Assembly (NCBI GenBank): GCA_016584305.1
Contig: JACEEZ010007120.1
Coordinates: 12,501-76,500, forward strand
Direction: 5' to 3'
Source: Chionoecetes opilio
Taxonomy: Eukaryota > Arthropoda > Malacostraca > Decapoda > Majidae
DNA: 64,000 bases
The notes beneath the pieces were generated by a model, which was given only the letters and a program-made list of their open reading frames with translations, had not been told where the DNA came from and did no database searches. A program made the translations under genes and the position numbers. This document shows, piece by piece, positions 32,162 to 41,995 of the stretch (positions are counted from its first letter, which is position 1; the number at the start of each line of letters is the position of its first letter).

Positions 32162-32860
32162 CAGGGGGAGATGCTGAGAAGGGGCCATAGAGGTAAGGCG
32201 AAAAGAGCCCCTTTAAACCGTCTTCAGGCGTTTTTGGGTAACGGCCAACGCTAACCACCGACTAAAGCCCGGGTACAGTTCGAAAGTTCAGGCGCTTTTG
32301 CACCCCTTTACACCTCCAAACCCATGGCGTGGGCTGGCGAAATCCTACTAGCCATCACGTTGCCTATCTAAAGCGCTGCTTAGGCATTTCGACCAATCAA
32401 AAGGGCTGAACACGTCCTGCTGAACCCGGATTTGTCCCTCCCTCCCTAACCAGCACTTATGGCAAGGACCACCGCTCTACCCCGCCAAAAGCTGTTTCAT
32501 CACAATTTTGGCGTTCAACGCAGGTTTTGACACTTATATATTTTTGCTTTAGACGGCCATACACCAGGGATATCGTTAAGGTTGTGCCGATTCCGGGACA
32601 GTGAGTGAAAATTAATGCAGCAACTTCCAGGAAAAAGGGAAAGATGAATAAAAAAGGTGAAAAAAAGTTTATAAAACGATTTCATTGCTCTCATTTATCT
32701 TTTTAAAGGTATAGTTTTACGGGCAAGTTTTATACATTCATGATATGCCTAATGTCTCGGAAGATGATGGTATATTCAGCTGTCCTAAATATCACCCTGG
32801 TATATATAATACCGAAATAATATTTAACAAACATTTTAGTGCGGGCGAGCACCTTTGCCC
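32162..32860 (+). mobile_element. Left part of 1.1 kb inverted-repeat element, interrupted
   Basis: Starts CAGGGGGAGATGCTGAGAAG and matches 40629-41330 base for base with indels (TAAGGCGAAAAGAGC, GATTCCGGGACAGTGAGTG). The match stops at GAGCACCTTTGCCC, where the foldback at 32861 begins. The element continues at 37693. Confidence 0.85.
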
Positions 32861-34157
32861 TGTAGCGGTTTTGGGGGGTTTTGGGTTTATCCAAAGGTTT
32901 TTGTGTTTTCGGTTTGCCATGTAGCGCGCAAAAAGTACTATTGATTACTTTTCATTTCACCCCGCCCGCGGAAGGCAACAGCTTGCTCCCGGCTCCTGCC
33001 TCCCCACCCGCCCCACGGCCTGAGTTTTTCCGTGGGGGTTTAAATTTTCGCCGTAGGAACTCTGGGTGGATTTAACCATTTCATCTTCATCATTATACAT
33101 TTTTTCTCATCTTCACTGTCTTTCTTAAGTAATTTTTGCGTCTTATTACCCGGGTAATGTGAATTATATATAACCACACTCGATGAAGAGAATCTTCTTT
33201 GTAAATAAAGGGCGTAGCTTTGCTTTTACTAAATTCAGGGACAGACCATAGCTGAGGCAGGGGCCCTTTTCTTCTCAACTGCTGTTGTTCTTCGTCGGTG
33301 CAGCCTGTCCCTCCACAATATCGGTGAAAGGGCATCTCCCATGTAGCGACATGATTTGTTTCTCCGTCAGGAAGCAGCCTAGCTGCCATTCCTCAGTCAA
33401 AGGCAGCTCGGCATATCTCCCATGAGCACCTCATTTTGTTCCCCCATTTTTTAAATCATTATTCTCACCTTCACTTCTTTTTACGTATATCTTTTCCCGT
33501 CTCTTTACACGTAATTAATGTGAATTATATCAGCGTACTCGATGAGATACAATTACTGAAACAATCCTATAGTTTAAATAAAGGTAGCGTAGCTTTGCTT
33601 TAAAATTGGGCCCTTTCCCTTTGTCTACCTAGTATCTGTGCTATAGGTGGCAAGCATGACAGGTTCTGGCTTTCCGGTTTTTTTCCCCTTACTGAATGAA
33701 GTTTTAATTTTCAGTGATTGCATTTGTTTATATATTTGCTTCCTCTTATCTGGGGAAAATCTTTGAAATTGAAGTCGTTATCGGTATGGGCTGGTATTTC
33801 ATAGTAGCCTACTATTTAGCCTATAATTAACTTGAGCTTATCTTTGAAAGGAAATTCATTCTCACCAAAATGCACCATGCATATATGGTGAGCAGCTAGT
33901 TGGTTGGGAAATAAAAAATCTTTCTAGCTGACTCTTGTCACTTGAAAATTTTGTCTAGACTACGGTAGCCGTTCCTATATGCCCTATAGTGAACCTGGAA
34001 CTGTTTGAGTACAGTAAGGTTTTATGCTTGAAAAGTAATGTAACACATCCTAAGGTGCAGAAACTGCCAGATGCTAATTTGCATTTGTTGAGCAATTTGC
34101 ATAATTGACCCTAGTTAAACATATTCGTATTATCTTCCTTATTAAGCCGCCTATAGA

Positions 34158-34937
34158 ATTCCTATGGGTGTCTAGACCTAAGTTTTAAGTTCTCATGATG
34201 TAAAACTGCAAGTGCTACTGTGTATATTTTTATTTTGTCCATAAATTGTCTAATTAGCATATTGATTAGGTATTCACGAAATAACGATATATTCCCTATT
34301 TGAAAATAGCCCTATGTTCCCAAATCAAAGCAAAAATCTGTTTTGAATTTAATATTCTAAATCAACATATTTGTTCTTTAAATCAACAATTACACTGGTG
34401 CACAAAAGGAGTTGTCGTGGAAATGGTCTGACTGGAGTCAATAATGAAACATCGTCTGGTCAACTACAAAGTAGAGATTCCTTTTTGATCGGTATGATGG
34501 TATCAGTGCAAAGGATCATGAGAGGCACAGAAAAACCGGGGAAGGATCAATTGCATACCAGTTGACTTTGACCTCACCTTTACCTGGACGCGCAGCCATC
34601 ATGAAGAACAAAGATAACAAGCGGCAGCTCTCCAACTACTCGGTTTCTAAAACTATGGAGTTTACATACAATTTGTGGTTTCCCATCAAAATTAAGAACT
34701 TAAAAAAAAGAAAATAATACAAAGGTTAGCAATAAGATGGTGTCTAGTTGAAATATTTTTAAACCCAGGAGGAAAGACAACTGCCAACCTTTGGAAAAGA
34801 ACAATGGGAGAGGAAAACCTAACAACAAATATGTATTAACAGATAAATGGCTTGGAAGAAGTTGACAGAAATAACCCGCTAGTTAAGAGAAGAAAAAATC
34901 GGGATATTTGAAGGGACACAAGAAAAGTTGAGAAAAA
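34158..34937. other. Foldback centre, left part, nothing recognised
   Basis: AT-rich sequence with a 64-residue chance frame at 34371-34565. No domain seen. Confidence 0.4.
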
Positions 34938-35407
34938 ACATGTACCGTAGATAACAGTATAGTCGCCAGCCGCCAAATATTACGAATTATACATCGCTAC
35001 TAATTTGTATGTGCCACTGAAGATAATACACAGTAGTTTTTTATCATGACTGTATATCTACCCTGTTTTCAGCGGTTTATGCTTTGTATCTGCATGTATA
35101 TACGGTTTCAAATTTTGCAACTTTTTTTTTTTTCCGCGACGACGACGTCGGGAGGACACTCAGTAAAAACTAAACCCTAGATGGCGACCTTATTGTTGGT
35201 CGCTACGCTGTTGATATTTTGTAATTTGATCATTTATAGCCATATCTCTTATGACACAGATGCAGACACAAAATGACAGACTCCCAGATAGCCCCTTCTA
35301 ACTTTCCTGAAATCATGGATGTAGAAATGTAAGTATTAACGCCACTAAAAAACGTCTGTACAATAGAAAAAAACTGTCCTGGCGACTTTAGTGTTATCTA
35401 CGGTAGA
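34938..35407. mobile_element. Second copy of the palindromic MITE, interrupted
   Basis: The left part (CATGTACCGTAGATAACA.. TATTACGAATTATACATCGC.. TTTGTATGTGCCACTGAAGA) matches 30-150, and the right end (CTGGCGACTTTAGTGTTATC..CGGTA) mirrors the left end. Between them about 330 bp of foreign sequence include a Helitron fragment (35277-35344). Confidence 0.6.
35277..35344 (-). mobile_element. Helitron subterminal fragment
   Basis: CAGATAGCCCCTTCTAAC.. ATCATGGATGTAGAAATGTA ..TTAACGCC is the reverse complement of the stretch just downstream of the minisatellite in the Helitrons (for example 19790-19860). No Helitron terminus is present. Confidence 0.8.
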
Positions 35408-36385
35408 GTAACACAAGTACAGCTTTCCCAATAGAACTTAGATGCCTGGAATGGACTAGAAGTGATAGTGGCACAGTGTGGCATCAATTTAAGGAATAAT
35501 TGATCAATCATATACACCACGACCACGAGAATAGCTCAGGGCCCTGTTTGCTACAAGAAGTATTATATTATCACATGCCACAAGAGGTCTTTACGATGGA
35601 AGATTAATTTAATGCTAAAAAGGAAAATGTGCCCCGACATCGGAGGTCAAAATGGCACTTTACGATGGAAGATTAATTCGAGGTAAGAGAGGGTGTGAAA
35701 AAAGGGTCAGTGCTGAGAGATATACAAGTTATTTTGTAGGAGGTTCTTAATTAAACTGTTGGAAATTAATTCAAGATGTAGGAAAAGTCCCATGCCCAGA
35801 TGTCTGTTTCATTTGGATTTTGAAGGGAAAATGGGGGACAATTGTTGAAAAATAAAACAGTCTACTTACTGCTTTCTGACTGCGTAAGGCATGAAGTACC
35901 TCTAGTGTAAGAGAGTAAATTTTTGTTCCCATATTTAAAGGGAGAAATAAAGCCGACCCGTTTATTTTAGACCAGTTCCACCGCCTCAGTCTAGTAGAAA
36001 ATTTATGTTAGAAAGCAAAAGGGACGGGTGGATTGGATACATGAAAAAAATGAAGTGAATTACAGGCAATGCCTACAGGATAATCCTATCATGCGCGCCC
36101 TCTAAGAATTATTTTTACACTTTCAGCCCCCACGACTGTCATTTCCCCCACTCAGCACACTACCACAGGACTACTCCATCAGTCTATCCACACTCCTCCT
36201 GTCTCTCATCTTAACTTCATTCTTCATATCTTGACATCTCTCTCGTGGGAGAGCTCTTCCATCATGCATCAATACAATATAACAAGAAGATTCGTCTCTC
36301 ATCGAGTGTGCTTATATATATTCAGTAATGATTAATTAATCACTCAACATATCACTCTCCTATGCGTCAGTTTTCTGAAAAAATT
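35408..36385. other. Foldback centre, right part, nothing recognised
   Basis: AT-rich sequence without a coding frame. A repeated AAGATTAATTTAATGCTAAAAAGG / AAGATTAATTCGAGG pair with TTTACGATGGAAGATTAATT occurs at 35591 and 35657. Confidence 0.4.
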
Positions 36386-37692
36386 ATATAGGCGGCTTAA
36401 TAAGGAAGATAATACGAATATGCTAACTAGGTCAAAATATGCAAATTGCTCAACAAATGCAAATTAGCATCCGGCAGTTTTCTGCTCCTTAGGATGTGTA
36501 CATTACATTTTAAGCATAAAACCTTTCTGTACTCAACAGTTTTTCCCGGGTTTACTATAGGGCATATAGGAACCCGGGTACCGTAGTCTAGACTAAATTT
36601 CAAGTGACAAGAGTCAGCTAGAACAGATTTTTTTTTCTTCCACCAACTACTGGGTCACCATATATGCATGGTGCATTTTGTGTGAGAATGAAATTTTCCC
36701 TTCTAGATAAGCTCAAGTTAATTTATAGGGTAAATAGTAGGCTACTATGAAATACCAGCTATACCGATAACGACTTCAATACAAAGATTTTTCCCCAGAT
36801 AAGAGGAAGCAAATATACAACAAATGCAATCACTGAAAATTAAAACTTCATTCATAAGGGGAAAAACCGGAAAGCCAGAACCTGTCATGCCTTGGGCCCC
36901 CTATACTACATGTATACTAGGTAGACAAGGAAGGCCAAATTTTAACAGCAAAGCTACGCTACCTTTATTTACAACTATAGGGTTCGTAAAAGTAATTGTA
37001 TCTCATCGAGTACGCTGATATTAAATTTACATTAATTACTGTGTAACGAGACGCAAAAGATATACGTAAAAAGACAGTGAAGGTGAGAAATAATGTATAA
37101 AAAATGAGAACAAAATGAGGTCGCTACATGGTGAGATATGCCGAGCTGCCTCTTGCTGAGGAATGGCAGCTAGGCTGCTTCCTGACGGAGAACAAATCAT
37201 GTCGCTACATGGTGAGATTCATTTCACCGATATTGTGGAGGGACAGGCTGCCCCCTGACGAAGAACAAAAGGCAGTTGAGAGAGGCCGCTGCCCTCAGCT
37301 ATGGTCTCGCTTCCCCGTGATTGAGTAACAACAAAGCTACGCTTCCTTGATTTACAAGAAGATTAGTCTCTCATCGAGTGTGCTTTATATAATTCCCCAT
37401 TACTGGGTAATTAGACCAAAAGATATACTTAAGAAAGACAGTGAAGATGAAAAAAAAGTATAAATGATGAAATGAGTGGTTAAATCCACCCAGAGTATCC
37501 TACGGCGAATTAATTTCCCCCACGGAAATCTCCGGCCGTGGGGTCGGCTGGGGTGAGGCAGGGGCCGGGAGCAAGCTGTTGCCTCTCCCGCGCGGCGGGA
37601 ATGAAATTAAAAGTAATCATCGTACCTCTGGCGCCTACATGGCATCCGAAAACACAACCTTTTTGGATAACCAAACCTCCCAGACCGCTACA

Positions 37693-38075
37693 AACCGCCC
37701 GCCGCCCGCCGCTCGCCCCTAAACCACACAACACAACATTTCTTATCACCAGCATATAACACCCTATAATGCCGCATTAGTCTTGCACGATCAATTCATA
37801 CACACCTTGCAACACTATTAATACGTAAACACCAATTGTTACGTTGTAGGAACTGAAACAAGGCTTTATTTGCTTTATAAACAGAAATGAATGTCCCGTC
37901 AAAGGCCCACAGCAGCTCACTAAGTCAGGGTCTGACCATGCCTTAGTTTTCAGCGCCTTTTTGCGGTGCCACTAAGGCAGCAATCTCGACTGAGCATTGC
38001 GGTGGGAGGGCGTTTCGCCTTACCACAGGCGCCCTAGTGGATAGGGCGCCCTACTCACTCTCAGCATCTGGCCCC
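37693..38075 (+). mobile_element. Right part of 1.1 kb element, after the foldback
   Basis: Continues the interrupted element: CCGCCCGCC.. ATCACCAGCATATAACACC.. ACTAAGTCAGGGTCTGACCATGCC.. and ends CTCTCAGCATCTGGCCCC, mirroring the left terminus GGGG..AGATGCTGAGA. The same sequence is seen uninterrupted at 41335-41707. Confidence 0.85.
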
Positions 38076-38912
38076 TTATCACCAGCATATAACACCCTAT
38101 AATGCCGCATTAGTCCCTTTCACGATCAAATTCATACACACCTTGCCACACTAAATTAATACGTAAACACCATTGTTACGTTGTAGGAACTGAAAAAAGG
38201 CTGTATTTGCTTTATAAACAGAAGATGAATGTCTGTCAAGGCCCACAGCAGCTCACTATAATAGCGCATTTTCGTGACGTTCACCGCCCTGGTTCATCCA
38301 GTCCGGACCGGGTCAGGGTGGACTGATGGTCGCGAAAATAAAATCGAGACTGGCCCCCTCCCATTCGTCGTTCCTATTGGCTGGGGGATCGAGTGGGCGG
38401 TACTAACTGAACTGTGGAGGCGGCAGGCGTCCATCTTGTCAATATCCTTATTGTCGTCCGCCTTTTAACCTGTGCTGAAGACTTTACAACTACCACGCCT
38501 GTGATACTTTAATCTTATGGTCGGCCATCATGGTGTTTCATGTCTTATCAGCAGCACGAGAAGCTCCTGGTCGCCTTCCCCGCTGACTGTATGCGCATGC
38601 GCCAGTTCTCCCCACACTGTCCAAGGTGGTCCTGCTATGTGGGTCGACCGGACTGGACTGGGCTAGCCCGTTCTAGACTGCCTCGCAAAAACAGTGCCCG
38701 CCCGGGACTACCCAGTCCAGACCCGGGGCCCGAGCGGTCGCGAAAATACGCTATAAGTCAGGGGCCCGACCATGCCTTAGTTTTCAGCGGGCCTTTAGCG
38801 GTGCCCCTAAGGCAAGCAATCTCGACTGAGCATTGCGGTGGGAGGGCGTTTCGCTTTACCACAGTCGCCCTATGGATAGGGCGCCCTAGCTCACTCTCAC
38901 AAACTGGCCCCC
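38076..38912 (+). repeat. Second version of the element's right end, with MITE
   Basis: TTATCACCAGCATATAACACC starts a repeat of 37743-38075. It runs to 38258, is split by a MITE (38259-38753), resumes at AAGTCAGGGGCCCGACC and ends CTGGCCCC at 38912. The first version has no MITE at this point, which is what two alleles placed one after the other would look like. Confidence 0.75.
38259..38753. mobile_element. TAGCG-type MITE, about 495 bp
   Basis: Inverted ends TAATAGCGCATTTTCGTGAC and (reverse complement of right end) TAGCGTATTTTCGCGACC. The neighbouring copy without it reads CACTAAGTCAGG, so the insertion point lies at TA. A TA duplication is the simplest reading, but the exact boundary is uncertain. 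Part of the same family is at 363-531. The middle is GC-rich with CCAGTCC.GACC boxes. No transposase. Confidence 0.75.
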
Positions 38913-39067
38913 GGTGATTACTAGCCAGTAACTGTGAAGTTAAAAGTAAAGAAAAACACTAAAAAAACAAAGACTTAATTGTGAATGACAAGTAACAAGT
39001 ATAGACAGAAACAATAAGAATACAGAAGTATTAAAATAAACACTAATAAAAGTCCCTTTACATTTTT

Positions 39068-39150
39068 TTGTTTTAATTTGTAGGTGTTTAAAAAGTCCTA
39101 TAGACATTTTTTGTTTTAATTGTAGGTGTTTTGTTTTAATTGTAGGTGTC
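39068..39150 (+). repeat. Short tandem TTGTTTTAATTGTAGGTGT
   Basis: Three imperfect units (about 39068, 39110, 39131). Confidence 0.75.
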
Positions 39151-39282
39151 AAAATTAGTTTGCGGAATTGCGATTGCGAAAAGGTCTATCTGAAAAAAAT
39201 TGCGGAATTGGCGATTGCGGACTGGTGCAGGTCGGAATTGCGATTGCGGAATTGGAGAAAAAATTGCCCATGCCCACCTCTG
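39150..39282 (-). mobile_element. hAT-like element end, GCGGAATTGC-rich
   Basis: GTTTGCGGAATTGCGATTGCG words end in TGCCCACCTCTG at 39282, the reverse complement of a CAGAGGTGGGCA hAT-type terminus, followed by GTAAAGTG. Same family as 30136-30430. The left side is truncated or unclear. Confidence 0.55.
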
Positions 39283-39392
39283 GTAAAGTGTGGGAAGAGT
39301 GTTTTTTTCAGTGTAGCGACCATAAGCAGCCCATAGGGCGGGCACTCGTGGAGATGATGGGTCCCTCATTTTCTCGCCGTTTGGGCCCGTGA
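39283..39392 (+). repeat. Dispersed repeat R next to hAT end
   Basis: GTAAAGTGTGGGAAGAGTGTTTTTTTCAGTG.. CACTCGTGGAGATGATGGG is the reverse complement of 28375-28480. Confidence 0.7.
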
Positions 39393-39399
39393 TTTTTAG

Positions 39400-40199
39400 T
39401 TGCCGATATGTATTTCTGCTGCAGTCACAGTGCAGTGTTACAACCCGGGGGGAGTCTCTCTCTCTCTCCCTTTTTTTTCTTCAATTATTTTCTTTTCCCT
39501 CCTCTTCCTTCTCCCTTTTCATCCTCCACCACACAGATCCTAGCCAGTATGTAATATTATCGTGAAATAACGAAACGTTTTTTTTCTGGTGATTTTGATG
39601 TTTATAAATTTAAACTGCTAACCGTTTCTGTCGCAAATATTTTTTTTTATATATAGTTAGGTTAGGTATAGGTTCGGTTAGGTTCAATTAGTTTTTTTGT
39701 CATTTTTGTTCCAAATCACAAAAAGTTATTTGCGACATAACTCGTTAGCAGATTAATTAAAACATATCAAAACTCACAAGAGAAAAAAAAGAAGTTTCGT
39801 CCACCAAAAGAAGTCTGAAAATTTACCTCTTTTTTAAAGATATCCCTCTCCCCAGCAAGCTTGCAATGGGGCTGCTGTAGGCGGGTTTTCTGGTGAAGAG
39901 ACATATCCCAAGTGATTTACGAGTAAGCAACGTACTGACCTCATCAAATAATATCCCAGCTAGGATAGAAACCATAAACTAGAAACCATATCTAGTCCAC
40001 TAAAAAAAAACAATGAAACCATATCTAGTCCACCCAGCCCACCCCAAAGGGTTTTCACCATTAACCTCATCTAATGATCTCATCTCACCATTAACCTAAT
40101 CTCACCGCCCTACCCAAGAAGCTTATTAATTAACCTAACCTCACCAATTAACAGTGGCGGAACAAGGGGTGTAAAAACGGGGGCACCATAGTTTTCATA
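39400..40199. other. AT-rich sequence, nothing recognised
   Basis: Contains a short GGTTAGGTATAGGTTCGGTTAGG patch near 39658 and a duplicated ACCATATCTAGTCCAC (39984, 40017). No gene. Confidence 0.4.
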
Positions 40200-40208
40200 T
40201 ACTGTATA

Positions 40209-40282
<74 letters not shown>

Positions 40283-40287
40283 TATTA

Positions 40288-40354
<67 letters not shown>

Positions 40355-40440
40355 TTATATTATATATATATATATATAATTATATATATTTGTATTATAC
40401 AGCCTAATATATTATATAGTCTAAATATATATATATAACC
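40200..40440. repeat. (AT)n microsatellite tract
   Basis: About 240 bp of nearly pure TA dinucleotides with a few interruptions. Confidence 0.97.
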
Positions 40441-40628
40441 AATAATATAACCATTGTTGTTATGGTGACGAAGAAAATTGCGGGCTAAGACGACCCCAAC
40501 CCTGCCTTAGCCTACACTCGCTGCGCTGTCCTAGCGGAGCGAAATTTGCTTCCGAAAATGTCCAACTAGCGCTAAGATGGTCTTAGTCCCCTAAGATGGT
40601 CCTTAGTAGTGTTCGAAAATGCCCCCCC

Positions 40629-41707
40629 TGGGGGGAGATGCTGAGAAGTGCCATAGAGGTAAGGCGAAAAGAGCGCCTTACCCGTCTTCAGGCGCTTTTG
40701 TAACGCCCGGCTAACGCACCGACTAAAGCCTATGTACAGTCGAAAGTTCAGGCGCTTTTGGCACTGCCTTACACCTCCAAACCTATGGCGTGGGCGTGGT
40801 CCGAGAATCTTACTAGCCATCACGTTGCCTATCTGAGCGCTGCTTAGGCAGCTTCGACCAATCACAAGGCTTGAACCGTCTCTGCTGAAGCAAGGAATGT
40901 TGTCCCTCCCTCCCTAACCAAGCACTTATGGCAAGGACACACCGCTCTCCCCCGCCAAAAGCTGTTTCATCACAAGTTTGACGTTCAACGCAGGTTTTGA
41001 CCACTTATATATTTTTGCATTAGGACGTGCCATACACCATGATACTTGTTAAGGTGTGCCGATTCCGGGACAGTGAGTGAAAATTTAATGCAAGCAACAT
41101 TCCAGGAATAAGGAGAAGATGAATAAAAAAAGGTGAAAAAAAAGTTTTATACACGATTTCATTTTGCTCTCATTATCTTATTATAGGTATAGTTTACTGC
41201 AAGTTTTATACATTCATGATATGCACTAATGTCTCGTGAAGATGATGGTATGTTCAGCTGTCCTAAATATCATTGGTAGTATGATAATACCGTATAATAG
41301 TACAACATTTTAGTGCGGGCGGAGCACCTGCCGCCCGCCGCCCGCCCCTAACCAACACACAACACAACATTTCTTATCACCAGCATATAACACCCTATAA
41401 TGCCGCATTAGTCTTGCACGATCAATTCATACACACCTTGCCACACTATTAATATGTAAACACCAATTGTTTACGTTGTAGGAACTGAAACAGGCTGTAT
41501 TTGCTTTATAAACAGAAGATGAATGTCTGTCAAGGCCCACAGCAGCTCACTAAGTCAGGGTCTGACCATGCCTTAGTTTTCAGCGCCTTTAGCGGTGCCA
41601 CTAAGGCAGCAATCTCGACTGAGCATTGTGGTGGGAGGGCGTTTCGCCTTACCACAGGCGCCCTAGTGGATAGGGCGCCCTAGCTCACTCTCAGCATCTG
41701 GGCCCTG
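40629..41707 (+). mobile_element. Intact 1.1 kb inverted-repeat element
   Basis: Left end CTGGGGGGAGATGCTGAGAAG and right end CTCTCAGCATCTGGGCCCTG form terminal inverted repeats of about 20 bp, followed inside by TAAGGCG / CGCCTTA blocks. There is no long frame, so it is non-autonomous. It is the undisrupted reference for 32162-32860 plus 37693-38075. The superfamily is uncertain; CAGGG ends are compatible with several DNA transposon groups. Confidence 0.8.
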
Positions 41708-41858
41708 TCCTCTAGTTTTGGCCGACCACCCGGGAGGCAGTCACAATTTGTTTGTGACTCACAAACCCCCGGATAACACCCGGTACCCATTTACTGCTGG
41801 GTGGACAGGGGCTCGGGGCACTTTCAGGTATTTTTTGGGAGAGTGAATAAATAAGCAT
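41708..41858. other. Short spacer before the LTR
   Basis: Contains AACCCCCGGATAACACCCGG and TTACTGCTGGGTGGACAGGGG, wording typical of a dispersed crustacean repeat. No gene. Confidence 0.35.
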
Positions 41859-41990
41859 TGTGGAAATTATCCACTAAAACTGCTCTCTGATCGGAGAATG
41901 TATGGTGGGATATGTTCTCCCCTGTCAAAAAGGGAGATGAGTAAAAATTCCACCTATGTATATATTATTATAGAATTGGGTATAAATTCA
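41859..41990 (+). repeat. 5' LTR, first piece
   Basis: TGTGGAAATTATCCACT..GTCAAAAAGGGAGATGAGTAAAAATTCCACCTA..GAATTGGGTATAAA matches the start of the 3' LTR (50572-50712). It is broken at about 41990 by the LINE insertion. Confidence 0.85.
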
Positions 41991-41995
41991 ATCAA

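Larger units (their letters stand above)
32861..37692. mobile_element. Foldback element with 1.3 kb arms
   Basis: The left arm 32861-34157 (start TGTAGCGGTTTTGGGGGG) is the reverse complement of the right arm 36386-37692 (end CAGACCGCTACA). Landmarks include AAGCCGCCTATA at 34144 against TATAGGCGGCTTA at 36389, and ACCATGCATATATGGTG at about 33886. Each arm contains two tandem variants of a unit with CTACGCT.CTTTATTTACAA, CTCATCGAGT and ACATGGTGAGAT. The 2.2 kb centre has no RT or transposase that I recognise. It is inserted in the 1.1 kb element. Confidence 0.85.
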
